Source: Acanthochromis polyacanthus
Lineage: Eukaryota; Chordata; Actinopteri; Pomacentridae
NCBI RefSeq assembly: GCF_021347895.1
Contig: NC_067118.1
Location: forward strand, 38,863,755-38,927,754
Direction of reading: 5' to 3'
DNA length: 64,000 nucleotides
In this document: in pieces, positions 11,785 through 23,316 of the stretch
Layout: each line of letters begins with the position of its first letter
Numbering within the stretch: position 1 is the first letter of the stretch
Notes under the pieces: generated by a model
What the model saw: only the letters and a program-made list of their open reading frames with translations
Database searches by the model: none
Told to the model about the DNA's origin: nothing
Translations under genes and position numbers: made by a program

Positions 11785-12345
11785 ATACTTTAAGCATCTT
11801 TTTGTGTAATTTTGGTGTTATTTTTGTGTTTTATTTGGAATCATTTAGTTTCATTTCTGTGTTGTTTTGGTGTCTTTTAGCTTCATTTTTTGGTTTATTT
11901 AAGCATCTTTTTACGCCTGTCATTTTTGTGTTAAATCTGGCGGAATTTTCTGTCATTGCCGTGTCTTTTTGTGTCACTTTTTACTTATTTTAACATTTGT
12001 TTGTCGTTTCTGTGTGATTTTGGTCAAATTTTTGTGCTAAATTTGGCATCCTTTTGTGTCATGTTTGTGTTATTTTGTCTTTTTTAGCATCGCTTTTTGT
12101 CTTACATGTGATTTTTTTAGTTATTTAAGCATCTTTTGGTCATTTGTGTGTAATTTTGGTATTATTTTTGTGTTAAATTAGGCATCCTTTTGTGTCATAA
12201 GTCTTTTTGTGTTATTTTATCATCCCTTTGTGTCTTTGTAGCATCATTTTGTCATTTTACTGTTAAATTTGGCATCATTTTGTGACATTTTTGTGTTATT
12301 TTAGCATCTGTTTGCATCATTTTGTGTCTACTTTTAGTTATTGAA
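11785..12345. repeat. Degenerate T/G-rich tandem array
   Basis: About 560 bases of imperfect units built from TTTTGTGTTATTTTAGCATC and variants such as TTAAATTTGGCATCCTTTTG. The unit length is roughly 20 bases with many small indels. The short ORFs across it are a by-product. Confidence 0.7.
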
Positions 12346-13235
12346 GTACGTGCGGTTGATAAACTGGTTATGTAGGTGTTGGAAATGCTGACATCTAGTG
12401 ACCGAACAGGGAACATGCAGCTGCAGGACTGATTATTATTCATGCCATTTCATTTTTACCCCCCACCCCTTTCATTGTTAATCATAATGCTTCTGTTTTT
12501 GTACAACTTGTCATGTAAAGTTGTTTCATAAATCCTTCTGGACTTTCAAGGAACCGGCTGGTGAGCACAATACACGTGTGTTTCTGTGTATAATCCTTTA
12601 TCCTGATGTAAAAAGCTGAACCGTTGCAGGGATTAAAGTGTTTCTGTCTCATTGAATCTGTCACAGGAGCTGAAGACTGATGCAACAGTAAAAGTCAAAC
12701 ACCCCCCTCCCTGCCCCGCAACACAATACCGGGTTCCCTCAGTGTTTGACCCATTTATAAGAGCTTGTTTGTCTCCCCTTCAGTAGAGTTTAACTACAAA
12801 CACAAAGTCTGGATGTATTTTTATAAAGAGGCCATATTCAAATTAAATGAAAGATGGTTCAATTTGGGAGTCAAGACCCAGGAAATAATGTGAAATAAAT
12901 AACATGTATGCATTAAAAAAAGCACAGAAAGGCTCACAGTTTCTACATAAAACCAAATTGTAAATGAGCCACAGAGAGTTAAATCTTGGTTAGCTGTATT
13001 TTATGCCCCTGCAGGACGTCTCCCAGCAGCTATAAACTGCAGCTTCACATCTCACTGACTTTCAGAAGGCTATTTATGGACAGAAAGATGGAGGTCAAAG
13101 GAATCAGGTTCTAGATGTTCCCTATAGTCTCAGTATAGTGTGGACAGAGGACGCAAGTTTGTTTGCTTTTGATGCATTCAGTGTTATTTGGCTTTTAGTG
13201 CACATTTTTTAAAAGAGGTATAAAGTTCAATGCCT
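12346..13235. other. Spacer, no gene seen
   Basis: No coding exon, RNA gene or clear repeat end recognised between the T/G-rich array and the next MITE. Confidence 0.4.
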
Positions 13236-13723
13236 CTTTTCAGAATCCAAAAATGCAGCAAAAAAAATTCCACAAATTTCTGAAAATTTGCAAAACTTTC
13301 AGAAGGAAAATTCCAATAATTCCTTAAAAGTTTTATTTAAAAAAAAAGAAAAAGTCCCAAAATTTGGGACAAAAATTCTTGTAAATATTTTCAAAAAATG
13401 AGGAAAAATCTTCCCCAAAAAAATCCTAGAAATATCTAAAGTGATTACATATATATCCGTAAAACGTCTATTTTCTTTAAGAACATTTACATAAAAAAAA
13501 AAACCAACCCAAATAAAGCGAAATTTACTGGATTTTGGTTAATTTTTATGTGAATGTTCTAAAGAAACATTAACGTTTTTTTTCCCACCAAAAAAATGTT
13601 CAAAGATTTCCCAAAAATGTAGAAACTATCAGAAGTTTCACTGTGAAAATATTGTTTTTCCCCCTACATTTTCAAAATTTAAACCGGGTCAATTGTGACC
13701 CGCAGGACGACACGTGGGCTAAA
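13236..13723 (+). mobile_element. TTAA-type MITE, family A, copy 3 (truncated)
   Basis: Matches family A from the AAATGCAGCAAAAAAAATTC segment to the end GGACGACACGTGGGCTAAA. The first terminal repeat is missing. It stops about 40 bases from the spsb1 polyadenylation signal. Confidence 0.8.
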
Positions 13724-13749
13724 GAGAACCATGCACAACGCACATCAGA

Positions 13750-15130
13750 TAATTTGAAATAATCTTTATTTAATACTTGAAAACAAATCTACAACACGGA
13801 ATACAAATAAAGTGGAAGCTGCAAGCAAGGAAAAGTCAGGTGTAGCGCGGCGTGTCCACATCCAGCTGGATGCTGGACATGCAACACGTCTGCACATTTT
13901 AAAAACACTAAAGTCAACAGGTCTATGATATGGCATTTGACAATATGTTGGCAATCTGACCATACTTTATTACATTTGTGCAGCACTTTATAGATTGTCG
14001 TTTTCTGAGATTATGGTGTCTTAAAAATGAAGTTTGCTTATTCAAGTACCTGCACAGCCCGCTCCCAAAAACCACCGTTTTACCCCCTTTAGATGTCATA
14101 AACACGAACACTACATCAGTTGTTCTCAGCCACGTGTCCGGCCGACAGTCACACTACCGGCGCCGTTTCACCGGTTCATTTCAAACCAGAGGAATCAGCT
14201 GATGGAGGACGTTTAAAAACCCTTCTGGGTTTCGACCCAACGTGGCTGAAAACTACCGCTCTACAAAAAGCAGGAGTGACAAATGAGAAAGACGTGACTG
14301 TATTGAGAAGTTTCCTGCAGATGCATGCAACGAATAATCACAGTGACATTATCTTTCTTTCCGTTAAAGTTTCTGCTGATGGTGTTCCTGTCGGATGCCT
14401 GATTCTGGCGGCGGGGCAGAGGAACCTGATAGTGCAGTGAGTGGTCGGAGCTGCTGTTCAGCTGCCTCACAGTGCATTCATCCACACTGCACCACAGACC
14501 CTCTCTGAGTGGTCAGCATCTCTTTTCTGTGCTAAGTCGACAGCAAATTTGATTTGATATCTATTTAAAAATAATAACAATCACAATTTCTTAAAAACGA
14601 CTAGGATTTCAAGTTATAATGCTCGATTTGAGATCAGGTTTAGAAATGGTTTACAAGTGTGTGCTGCCACCTTGTGGAGCAAAGCTAGCAGAGCACCACC
14701 GCACCAACGTTAAAAAGTTCAACGCTCATCGCTCGGTTGATTCACCACAACAGCGTTTAAATTTCAAAGACTACTAGGGTGGAGGTCACAGCAGAGGTAC
14801 TGACCACCGACGCCACGTCCACCTAAAGCTGGAGGTACACCAACGCCGTGACTGTCAGAGCATCGACTGGATCAGCGTGTGCATAGTGCTCAGTGATTCC
14901 TGATTTCAGAAAGTTAGAGAATACAATTGCAAAGAGTCATAAAAAAACAGGATAAGAACCTCAAAAGAGTCCAGCCACTGACAGAGGAGCGTACTTGTTG
15001 AATCGTCCGTGAGGCTGAGTCAGTCCTGGAGGCTTGAGCAATGCTGTCAAACGGGTTTAACCCAAGAATGATCCCAGAGAAACACGAGAAAGAAACGAGG
15101 GTGTGCTGAGCGCTGTAGCCGTCGGCGCCG
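13750..15130 (-). other. spsb1: spsb1 3' untranslated region
   Basis: About 1.4 kb from the stop codon to the AATAAA signal. The ORFs inside are short and show no family. A long 3' UTR is usual for SPSB1, but the extent here is inferred from the signal only. Confidence 0.55.
13765..13770 (-). terminator. spsb1: spsb1 polyadenylation signal
   Basis: AATAAA on the minus strand, about 1.36 kb after the spsb1 stop codon, in the sequence TTAAATAAAGATTATTTC. Cleavage would fall near 13750. It is the best signal downstream of spsb1 that I saw. Confidence 0.6.
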
Positions 15131-15258
15131 TCATTGGTAGAGCAGGTAGTTCTTGAGAGAAGCCGGCAGGGGCAGTCTATGGATTTCATTCAGACGGTCT
15201 CTTCCTAACGCCACCCTCACCGAGCGCCTACACAGGTCCATCAGAGAGAGGGGTTCAG
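15131..15258 (-). CDS. spsb1: spsb1 last coding exon with SOCS box
   Basis: 128 bases after the acceptor CTCCTCCAG (AG at 15260-15259). Encodes [19 protein letters not shown] and on to [14 protein letters not shown], then TGA at 15133-15131. It is too interrupted by the intron to show as one ORF with the first coding exon. Confidence 0.93.
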
Positions 15259-17779
15259 CTGGAGGAGACAAGACAGGGAGAGGAGGGTGAGGAAGTGCAT
15301 GCTGTGTGTTGGCAAAAAACAGAACTCATTTCAGGAGGGCGTAAATGTCAAAGCAGAACTCGGACTGCATAACGTACCCCGTCTGTTAAACATAAAACAC
15401 AGCAAAGACGCATAAACAGAAAAATCTGAATGGACAGCGTTTTAAACATTATGTTCTCCTGGAGAATGCAGCAAGTTTTGTGGTATTTTTGTGTGTGTCA
15501 TAAAGATTTACCAAAAAGAGAACATCAGCTGATATGATATTAAAACTCTAAGCAGGTTTGGGCTTTTAAAAATAGAAAACAAATTTTAAATCAAGATTCT
15601 GGCCTTGGTGGATGCAGGTTTTATCAGATAATCAACGAATACTCCCTCCTCCTCTGATGGTATGAACACATGTGGGTGCTGCAGTGGATTTCTACCCCCT
15701 GTGGGGCAACACGACATCAATCGTCTGCTGATAGTTTACAAAGAGCAGGGAGGGACAGATGAGAGTTTCAATAATCCATCAACCATCCACACTTTATCTG
15801 AAGTCATTTAGAGCTGGGTTTATGGACCCTAACTTAAAAAAATATACATTTTAAAGCAGCTGTTATCTAAAAATTGTGATTTCAGTCCAGAAATACCTTT
15901 TAACCCTGTAAAACCCACTGCTGCAAAAATACAACATCCGTACATTATTTTTTAACAATTATTTACCGATATCTGTCTATACAAAATTGTTTTACTTCAT
16001 TTTATTTTCTTTTGCTATTTTTTTATATATCTTTTCTTTCTTATATGTGTATATTTTTAATTTTCTTGGGTCTTACAGGGTTAAACAAGCAAAGACTAAA
16101 ACTCATCAGTCTTTCAGAGCCAGATGCTGGTACAGAACTTTCTATACACTCTACAGACAGATTTGGGGATTTAAATAAAATAAATTAACATTCATTACAC
16201 ACCCCTATGTGCTTATACCATTAGTTTAGACTTTTTTAGGTGTAACAACTGACCCAGAAAGAAAATACTAATTTTACGTGTAGTCCTGGGCTGCAGGGAC
16301 AGAAGATTAGCTCCAGATTACAAGATTAAGTGCCTTTAACATCAATATATAAAATCAGGAATTTCCCTGCGTCTCATCCAGCGGTACGAGGAATTTCATA
16401 TCCAATTCAAACCGGCTTTCATGCATATCAGTGCATCTGTAGCGCTTCTTTTACTCGGGCCTAAACTAGGTCGAGGGATCTGAGGCGAACATAAAAATCT
16501 AATGAGCACAGAGCGCTGGGGACATGTGGGAAGTACAACATGTTTTGATAATCACCTGTGTTTCCTCACTGGAAGCTCATGAGTCGTTCACCAAGGAATA
16601 ATTGGGATTAATCCAATTGGAGTCCTTTTTACATTTGTCTGGGGGAAAACAAGCAGCTTGTGTTTTTTTAACAACGCACACCGAGGTCCACCGGGTGTTT
16701 TTATTAACACCTATGAAGGAAGCACCGCGGTCTAGTTTTAAAAATAAGGTACAGATAATGACAAGCTGGAGCAGTTCACAGGGAGATCACGTCTTTGATC
16801 TGCACTGTAAGGCAACAACACAAATGATGTGTTTTGACATGCGCTGCTCTAGATAATACCTGTAATAGCAGCCATATAAAACGCTGCTGCCCGACAGTAA
16901 CCCCGTCGGCAGTAAAATGTATCCTATTTAGGACGATAGCACAAACCCTTTAAGTGTTTCACCTGTGTTTACTGCATCAAGAAATCCTCCCACTGGTTAC
17001 GTAAGCGCTGTACACAAGACAGGATGACAACACTCATGGCAGCAAACAATAACAGGATTTTTAAATATTTGAAGTTTATACTCACGATCAAGTCCGTTTA
17101 TGTACCGGATTCGTATTTCACAGTGTCCCCACACGGCACTGACCACTGGGTACAGCTTCCTGCCCTTAAGTCCTCTGAACGCTACCCCTAAATAATGTCC
17201 ATCAACTATGTAGCCCAGAGTCCCCTCGTCCATGTCCAACACCACTAAGAGGGAGTCTGGGATTATGAAGGAGTCGTCTGGCTCGAGGAAGGCCGGGTAG
17301 GTTTTCCCTGGGTGGTTCTTGCCGTCGTGGTACAGTTTACTCCTGCACAGGTCCCAGCCCCAGGACTCGGCGTTGCTTCCTACCAGGGCCGTGTAGCCCA
17401 CCGAGTGCAGCGGGGCGTCGCTCGTAGCCACCCCCACCACGGCGTGCGTCCCCCTCTGCCGCATGGCCCAGCTGATCTCCCACACATGCAGTCCCCTGGT
17501 GTAGCCCACGCGGCCGCGGATGGCGTCCGTGCTCTGGGCCACGGGGTGCCTGTGGAACACCAGCTTGTTGTCGTCCTTCACGAAGATGTTGAGTGAGCGG
17601 TCGTCGTTGTTCCACGAGTTCTGGACCTGGACGTCCACGCCGGCGGGCGGCATGTCCAGCAGCAGGTCCAGTCGAGACGGCTTGGTGTGACTCAGGGCCT
17701 GGAGCTCCAACTTCAGGGGGCTGAACGCCGGGTCCCGCATATCAATGGTTTTAATGCCAACTGGGACCTTCTGCCCCAT
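15131..17779 (-). CDS. spsb1: spsb1, SPRY domain and SOCS box protein 1
   Basis: Substrate-recognition adaptor of an Elongin B/C-Cullin 5 ubiquitin ligase in the cytosol; mammalian SPSB1 targets proteins carrying an (E/D)-(I/L)-N-N-N motif, among them iNOS and PAR-4. Two coding exons (17086-17779 and 15131-15258) join in phase to give 273 residues, the same length as human SPSB1. The SPRY/B30.2 domain covers about residues 55-230, with [26 protein letters not shown] and [10 protein letters not shown]. The SOCS box follows, with [18 protein letters not shown] as BC box and [14 protein letters not shown] at the end. ATG 17779 is chosen because it gives the family start MGQK; no earlier in-frame ATG precedes it in the open frame. 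Some SPRY positions ([18 protein letters not shown]) look more like SPSB4; the N terminus ([10 protein letters not shown]) and gene order favour SPSB1. Confidence 0.93.
15259..17085 (-). other. spsb1: spsb1 intron between coding exons
   Basis: 1.83-kb intron with a TTAA MITE at 15900-16084. No other gene seen. Confidence 0.8.
15900..16084. mobile_element. Short TTAA-flanked MITE, family B
   Basis: Starts TTAA CCCTGTAAAACCC and ends GGGTCTTACAGGG TTAA: terminal inverted repeats of about 13 bases with one mismatch and TTAA target sites on both sides. The body is AT-rich and non-coding, 185 bases in all. TTAA targets point to the piggyBac or Kolobok groups. Confidence 0.75.
17086..17779 (-). 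CDS. spsb1: spsb1 coding exon with SPRY domain
   Basis: 694 bases: 231 codons from [11 protein letters not shown] to INGLD plus one base of a proline codon. The donor GTGAGTA starts at 17085. GC content is clearly higher than in the surrounding introns. Confidence 0.93.
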
Positions 17780-18856
17780 GCTCCAGGTGGTTCTAGCGGC
17801 TCCTGCTTCCTCCTCTGCCTCCCCCCTCCTCAAACACTAATGGGGGGAGTGATCAGCCTCAGACCTTCTCCTCCACTGTGCTCCTGAAACCCAAGCAGCT
17901 GGTCTGTGCTCCTCTGTCGGGTGCAGACAGTCGAGGTGAGACCAAGTGGATTTGAAGCCTACATGGAGAGGATAAACGAATGAATTATTAACTGCTTTAA
18001 TCACAATTCCTTTGTTTGGACCAAGAAATGACAGCATCAGATCTGACCACGTCACTGAAGGTAAACATTTGAAGCCCATCATTGCGTCTTCGTGTCTTTT
18101 GATCAGCGGTAATTACATCAACAGTACTTACAGAGCATGTTTACGTTTAAAAGAAAATTCACTCAGTGTTTTCACGCAATTTATCTGGAATTACGTGAAC
18201 AACTGATAAGCTGCAGAGCTGTAAAGCAGTTTTTGTTCTCAAGTGATTCTTAGTGTATAAAACATAAAGAAGGCAGTGTCCTATGACCTAAGAAGTCTGA
18301 GACGTTAACCTAAATACATTTTTACACTGATAACATTACACAACAGAGGCAGCTTCATCTGCTGAATATGGCCTCATTTCCTACCACTTTAGTGAAGATG
18401 TACCAGCACATTTTTATCACCTCAACTTGATCTGAAGTCTGCAGCTGCCACGCAACAGAATTTGTTTTTCCTTCCTACCAGTTCACTGTAACGCCAAGTC
18501 AACCAAGAAAGACAAGACCGACAAGTTTCTGTCCATAAACAGTCGCACTTATTTGCCAGATTGAACATATCATGTAGAATGGACTGAACCCTGTAGCTGT
18601 GAATAGACTGACCTAGTTGTGGCGGAAAACTAAACGTTTACAGTTCAACATTTAATAACTGACAGATTAAACTACTGTGTGCTCAGTAAACAAGTGACTA
18701 ACAAAGGTTGGGCAACGTGGCAGTATACCATGGAACCACAGACTGTGTTTATAGGACAACATGTACTGTAGATCAGCCAAACAGATATCCATGATCCAGA
18801 CACTATTACCCATCTGTACACCTAAAAACAAGCCATTAGGCAATGCCAGCTAAATG

Positions 18857-19397
18857 TTAACCCTCTTCATTTACAGGCAAAAAAAAAAATATTGTTTCCT
18901 TGTCTGAAAAAAATCCAAAAAAAACCCAAAAAACAAAATTCCGAAAAAATTCCCCAAATTACTGAAAATTTGCAAAAACTTCAGGAAGAGAATTTCAATA
19001 ATCCCTCAAAGTTTCATTTAAAAAAATCCCCAAATTTGGCAAGAAAATTCTTGTAAATATTTTTTTAGAAAAAGAGGAAAAACCTTCCAAAAAAATTCCT
19101 TAAAATATCTAAAGTCATTACATATATATCAGTAAAACTTCCAGTATTTTCTTTAAACACATTCACAACCCAAAAAAAAAAAAAAAATCAATGAAAATCC
19201 AGCGATTTTGGTTGATTTTTTTAATGTTCTGAAGAAACACTTAACATTTCTTTTTTTCCCACCAAAAATGTTCAAAGTTTTCCCAAAAATGTTGAAAATG
19301 TGGACATCAGACGTTTCACTGTGAAAATACATACTTTCCCACATTTTCAAACTTTTAATCGGGTCAATTCTGACCCGCAGGACGATTCAAGGGTTAA
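18857..19397 (+). mobile_element. TTAA-type MITE, family A, copy 4
   Basis: Begins TTAACCCTCTTCATTTACAG and ends GGACGATTCAAGGG TTAA. The first terminal repeat has lost the TGTTGTC part. Contains the CCAGCGATTTTGGTTGATTT segment from the internal palindrome. Confidence 0.85.
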
Positions 19398-20108
19398 ACG
19401 ATTATGTTGTTGTGACAACTTTTATCCACAGAAAAGACAACATTGAATTTTGATACGAAGCTCTTAATTTAACCTTTAAACCATTATTTCAATAAAGCTT
19501 TGGGCTTGTTTTTTCGTGCTTACATAATGTTTTGTGCTAAGAGAAAAACACAAACAACCACATGATGTGACTGAGCTTCACAAATTCAATTAGCGTGGTT
19601 AGAAGTCCACAGAAGTGCCCTCTGATAAAACAGCAGACATGTGTCACCTGTGTGACTCTCTTATCTTCACAACTGTAGAGAACGACCTGCAGAACATGCC
19701 ACTGATGTGTTTAGACATTTACTTAAATGTGAAGCCATGCAGAAGCTTGGCAAAACACACACATAGGTTTCAGAGCCACGTAGTGTTCAAAGCTCTACAT
19801 GTTTAACTGACACACTCGATTATTCTTCTGTACTCTCCTTCTGAAGTAATTTCATTTAAAATTGCGACACACAAACAACATAAAGCAAGCATATCTGATT
19901 AGTTGCCCTCAGTGTTATTTAATACCTTCCCAGTGCTTCTTGGAAAAGCAGAGTCAATCCAAGAATTTATGAGAACATGATGCCAATTTCAGCTTCTTAA
20001 ACAACAGAAAGCGTTCGACATGTCGACGGAGGACTCAGACTGACGCATAATAAACCAGCAATATCAACCAAATTAACCAGAAAAGCAAAGGTAAAAAAAA
20101 AACAGTTA

Positions 20109-20612
20109 TTAACCCTCCTGTTGGCCTCATTTTCAGGCACCAAAAAATATTGTTTCCTTGTCTGAAAAAAACCCCAAAATTCAGCTAATTTTTTCCTCCA
20201 AATTTCTGAAAATTTGCAAACATTTCAGGAAGAAAATTCCCAATAATTCCTTAAAAAAAGTTCTATTTTTAAAAGAATGCCCCAAATTTGGCAGGAAAAT
20301 TCTTGTAAATATTTTCAAAAAAATGAATAAAAATCTTCCAAAAGAAATCCTAAAAATAAAGTAGTTACATATTCATCATTAAAACTTTGAATATCTCACA
20401 TAAAAATCAACCAAAATCCAGTGAAATTCACTGGATTTTGGTTGATTTTTATGTGAATGTTCTTAAACATTTTTAACATTTCTTTTTTTTTTCCCCCACC
20501 AAAAAAAATGCTCAAACATTTCCCAAACATGTTGAAAATGTGGACATCAGAAGATCACTGTGATAATGTATATTTTTTCCCACATTTTCAAACTTTAAAA
20601 CGGGTCAAAGGT
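20109..20612 (+). mobile_element. TTAA-type MITE, family A, copy 5
   Basis: Begins TTAACCCTCCTGTTGGCCTC and runs to AAACGGGTCAAAGGTGAA; the final GGACAAC-AGGG-TTAA end is missing. The internal palindrome (about 20396-20466) is intact, centred on CCAGTGAAATTCACTGG. Confidence 0.85.
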
Positions 20613-22329
20613 GAAACCATCCAATAGCGGTGGTTCTAAAAAAGCTAAATGAACACAAAAAGCAGCATTAGGCAGCAAAAAGCAGAAGAAGGCGGCTACT
20701 CAAGTTCTCTGAAAGTGAAATGTTATCACACAATCTCCAAAAATAGGGCAAAAAAATAAACAACAGTGGAAAAACTCCAGCCATTTCCTATTATAAGCCG
20801 TCTAGTCAGAGGGCAACAGGAAAAGCAGCAATAAAACGTCTGGCTTGGAAGAAATACAGAAACATTTGGTCATGTTTGAGGGAGACGCTGCTGGACCACG
20901 GCTCTTTTGTGGCAGAAACGTGAGAATAACAGCCTGATACTTAATTCACCAACTCCATGACAATAGATCACGGTAGTGACGGGGTACTTGGGCAGTTATA
21001 TTACCAAGAGGCCTGAATCTAAAGGCTAAAACACACACAATACAGCTCAGTTCAATTTGGAACTCTACACGCAACAGCACTCTGATTACTTCAGTATAAA
21101 CATAAGGCCATTCTTTAACAATGAAACCCTTATTAGGTCTGATATCAAACATCACAAATGAAGGATTAATATCCCAAAGACAAATAAAGTGACTTTTTGT
21201 GGGTGCAGGTGTCACCGGTGCAGCTCTTTCTTTGGTCCTCCCGTTTCTGCCGGTGTTGCTGCGAGGCCGCAGAGAGCGTTGTGTACTGTGGAAAATTGTG
21301 CTGCTGGGAAGGCCACTCTAATTGAATTGTAGACAAGAGTTCATTGAGAAGTGCTTTGGCTCTTCTTCTAATGAAAGTAAACAACCATTTAAATGGGTCA
21401 TGTCTCCTCAGTGATTGGAAATCAGGAGGGAAGAAAAAGCAAGCAGCGGGTGGCCAGCATCTGAATGTAAACAATCTCTTTTTCGATGCCTGTCCCGCAT
21501 TCAGGGAGACTGAAACATGTTAATTTGCACACTCTCCGAGCCAAGACTTTACCATTAGCTCCCCCCGTGGCAAGGGACCACCTCACAACGCGCAAGTAAA
21601 TCAGAACCGATCGAACAATGGAAGGTCTTCGCACATTCACCTCGGACTTCTGAGCAAACGCAGCCGTTAGCGAAATAAAAAGACGGCTTGTGGAGGGACG
21701 TATTTGGGTTGGGATCCGGGCCTGGGCTGCTTGGGGTTCCTGGGCCCCTGGGTTGGTTTGGAGCCGATTAAAATGCAAGAGGAAGGGCTCGCTGGATTTA
21801 CGATTCAATAGCTACAGTGGAGAGGAACAGGAAATGTGGGGAAAGACTGGAGGAATAACATGCAGCAAAATGGTAACGACATCAGCACCTACGTGGTCTG
21901 AGCCTGAACCACATCAAATAGACTGTACATTAAAAGATGGAGAGAGCCTCTGGGTCTAAAAAGTGACTTAGAGCTGCATTCTCTGCAACAACCAGCAGGG
22001 GGGTAACTCCTCCGATTAAAAAATTAGTCTGATTGTAAAGCATAGAAGTCCATCTAAAAATGATCGTATTTCTCAACTTAGTTTGTCACATCAGCAAACA
22101 TTTTAATAAGCAGTTTATGGTTTCAATTGCTGGTTTCAAGTCTAATTCAATACAGCAAAATGTTAATTTGGTAAATAATGGCTCCATTTAGAGGAAAATA
22201 CACAAAGTAGTTGGGTTTTAGGAAAGGGCTATTTGTTTGAAGACCCCCCCCCCCTTGATCATCACGTCTGGTTTTTTAAAAAGCAAGATGGCGATAACTG
22301 AACTAAAAATTTCAAAACAATCATCCTCA

Positions 22330-22690
22330 AGCTTATGGATAATACAATAATTGACAAAATACAGAGGTCCTGTACAAGAAGAGCAAACGATGTCTCCACC
22401 TGCTGAGGAGACTGAGGTCCTTTGGAATGTGCAGGACTCTGTGGTGGCGTTTATTTTTTATGCAGTGGTCTGCTGGGGAGCAGATAGAGGCTGAACAGAC
22501 TGGTCAGGAGGGCCGGTTCTGTCTGGCCAAGCTCACATCCATCATGGAGAATCCCTCTCACCCACTGCATGCAGACCGTGGAGGCTCTAAGCAGCTCCTC
22601 TAGCAGCAGACCGAGACATCCACCCTATCGCAGGTCATTCATACCATCTGCTGTAAGACTTTAAAACATAAAGCGGACTTGCGTCATCAG
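22330..22690 (+). mobile_element. LINE reverse-transcriptase C-terminal fragment
   Basis: Translating across frames gives RLRSFGMC, then FIFYAVVCWGA, KLTSIMENPSHPLH and RHPPYRRSFIPSAVRL, a series typical of the C-terminal end of fish non-LTR retrotransposon ORF2 (RTE/Rex-like). Frameshifts separate the pieces, so this is a dead 5'-truncated copy in spsb1 intron 1. Confidence 0.75.
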
Positions 22691-23118
22691 CATCACGTCA
22701 ATCCACAATAAAATCCGCACAGCTATCTTTGCACTGCTGCATCTTGCAGTCGTACAATTATTTTGCAAGCCACTTTTTATTGCCGTTATCTACAGTGTAT
22801 TAACATTGTATTTATTCATGTTCATTTTGTAGTGTTTAACTCCTGCTGACCTTCATCTCCAACTATCCTGCCCCTGATTGGACAAACGCATCGACTCGGT
22901 AGCGGTCTGCTCCTCTATTTCAAGCTGACCAACATGCCGGCTCGGTCACAAACTTTCTCTTTTGTTACAAAAACAGTTCAGCGAAAAGTATTTCTGAACA
23001 CATTTGAGGTGAGAAATAAGCTGTGCAGCAGCTGAATCTGTCCTCCTTGTAGTTCACTGACGGCTAGTTTAGACGTTTGACGAAAGTTTGGCGATGTGTC
23101 GGACCTCCACACACATCC

Positions 23119-23159
23119 AATTTGCATAAAGTAGTAGTCAAGTCTACTTTATGCAAATT
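23119..23159. repeat. Perfect 16-bp inverted repeat with octamer motifs
   Basis: Arms 23119-23134 and 23144-23159 are exact reverse complements around a 9-base loop. Each arm contains ATTTGCAT/ATGCAAAT, the POU-factor octamer. It could fold as a hairpin or bind two POU proteins; it may also be the centre of a MITE. Confidence 0.8.
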
Positions 23160-23269
23160 AGGTGCGGCCCACTCTATGGAGACGCACCGGATTGCAGGTA
23201 AAAATGCACCACAAGCGGCATTCATTTCACATCGACAATAAATGGGATGTGGCAAATTGCCGGATGTAG

Positions 23270-23316
23270 TTGACCCTAATGAGGATTAAGTGGTGTTTAG
23301 ATAATGGATGCATGTT
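23270..23316 (+). repeat. Fragment of teleost SINE/LINE 3' tail
   Basis: Reads CCTAATGAGGATTAAGTGGT followed by GTTTAGATAATGGATGCATG, a diverged copy of the tail seen at 11650-11697. Confidence 0.55.

Noticed and set aside
17312..17615. ORFs in other frames over the spsb1 SPRY exon
   Set aside because: Shadows in high-GC coding DNA; the real frame matches SPSB over its whole length.
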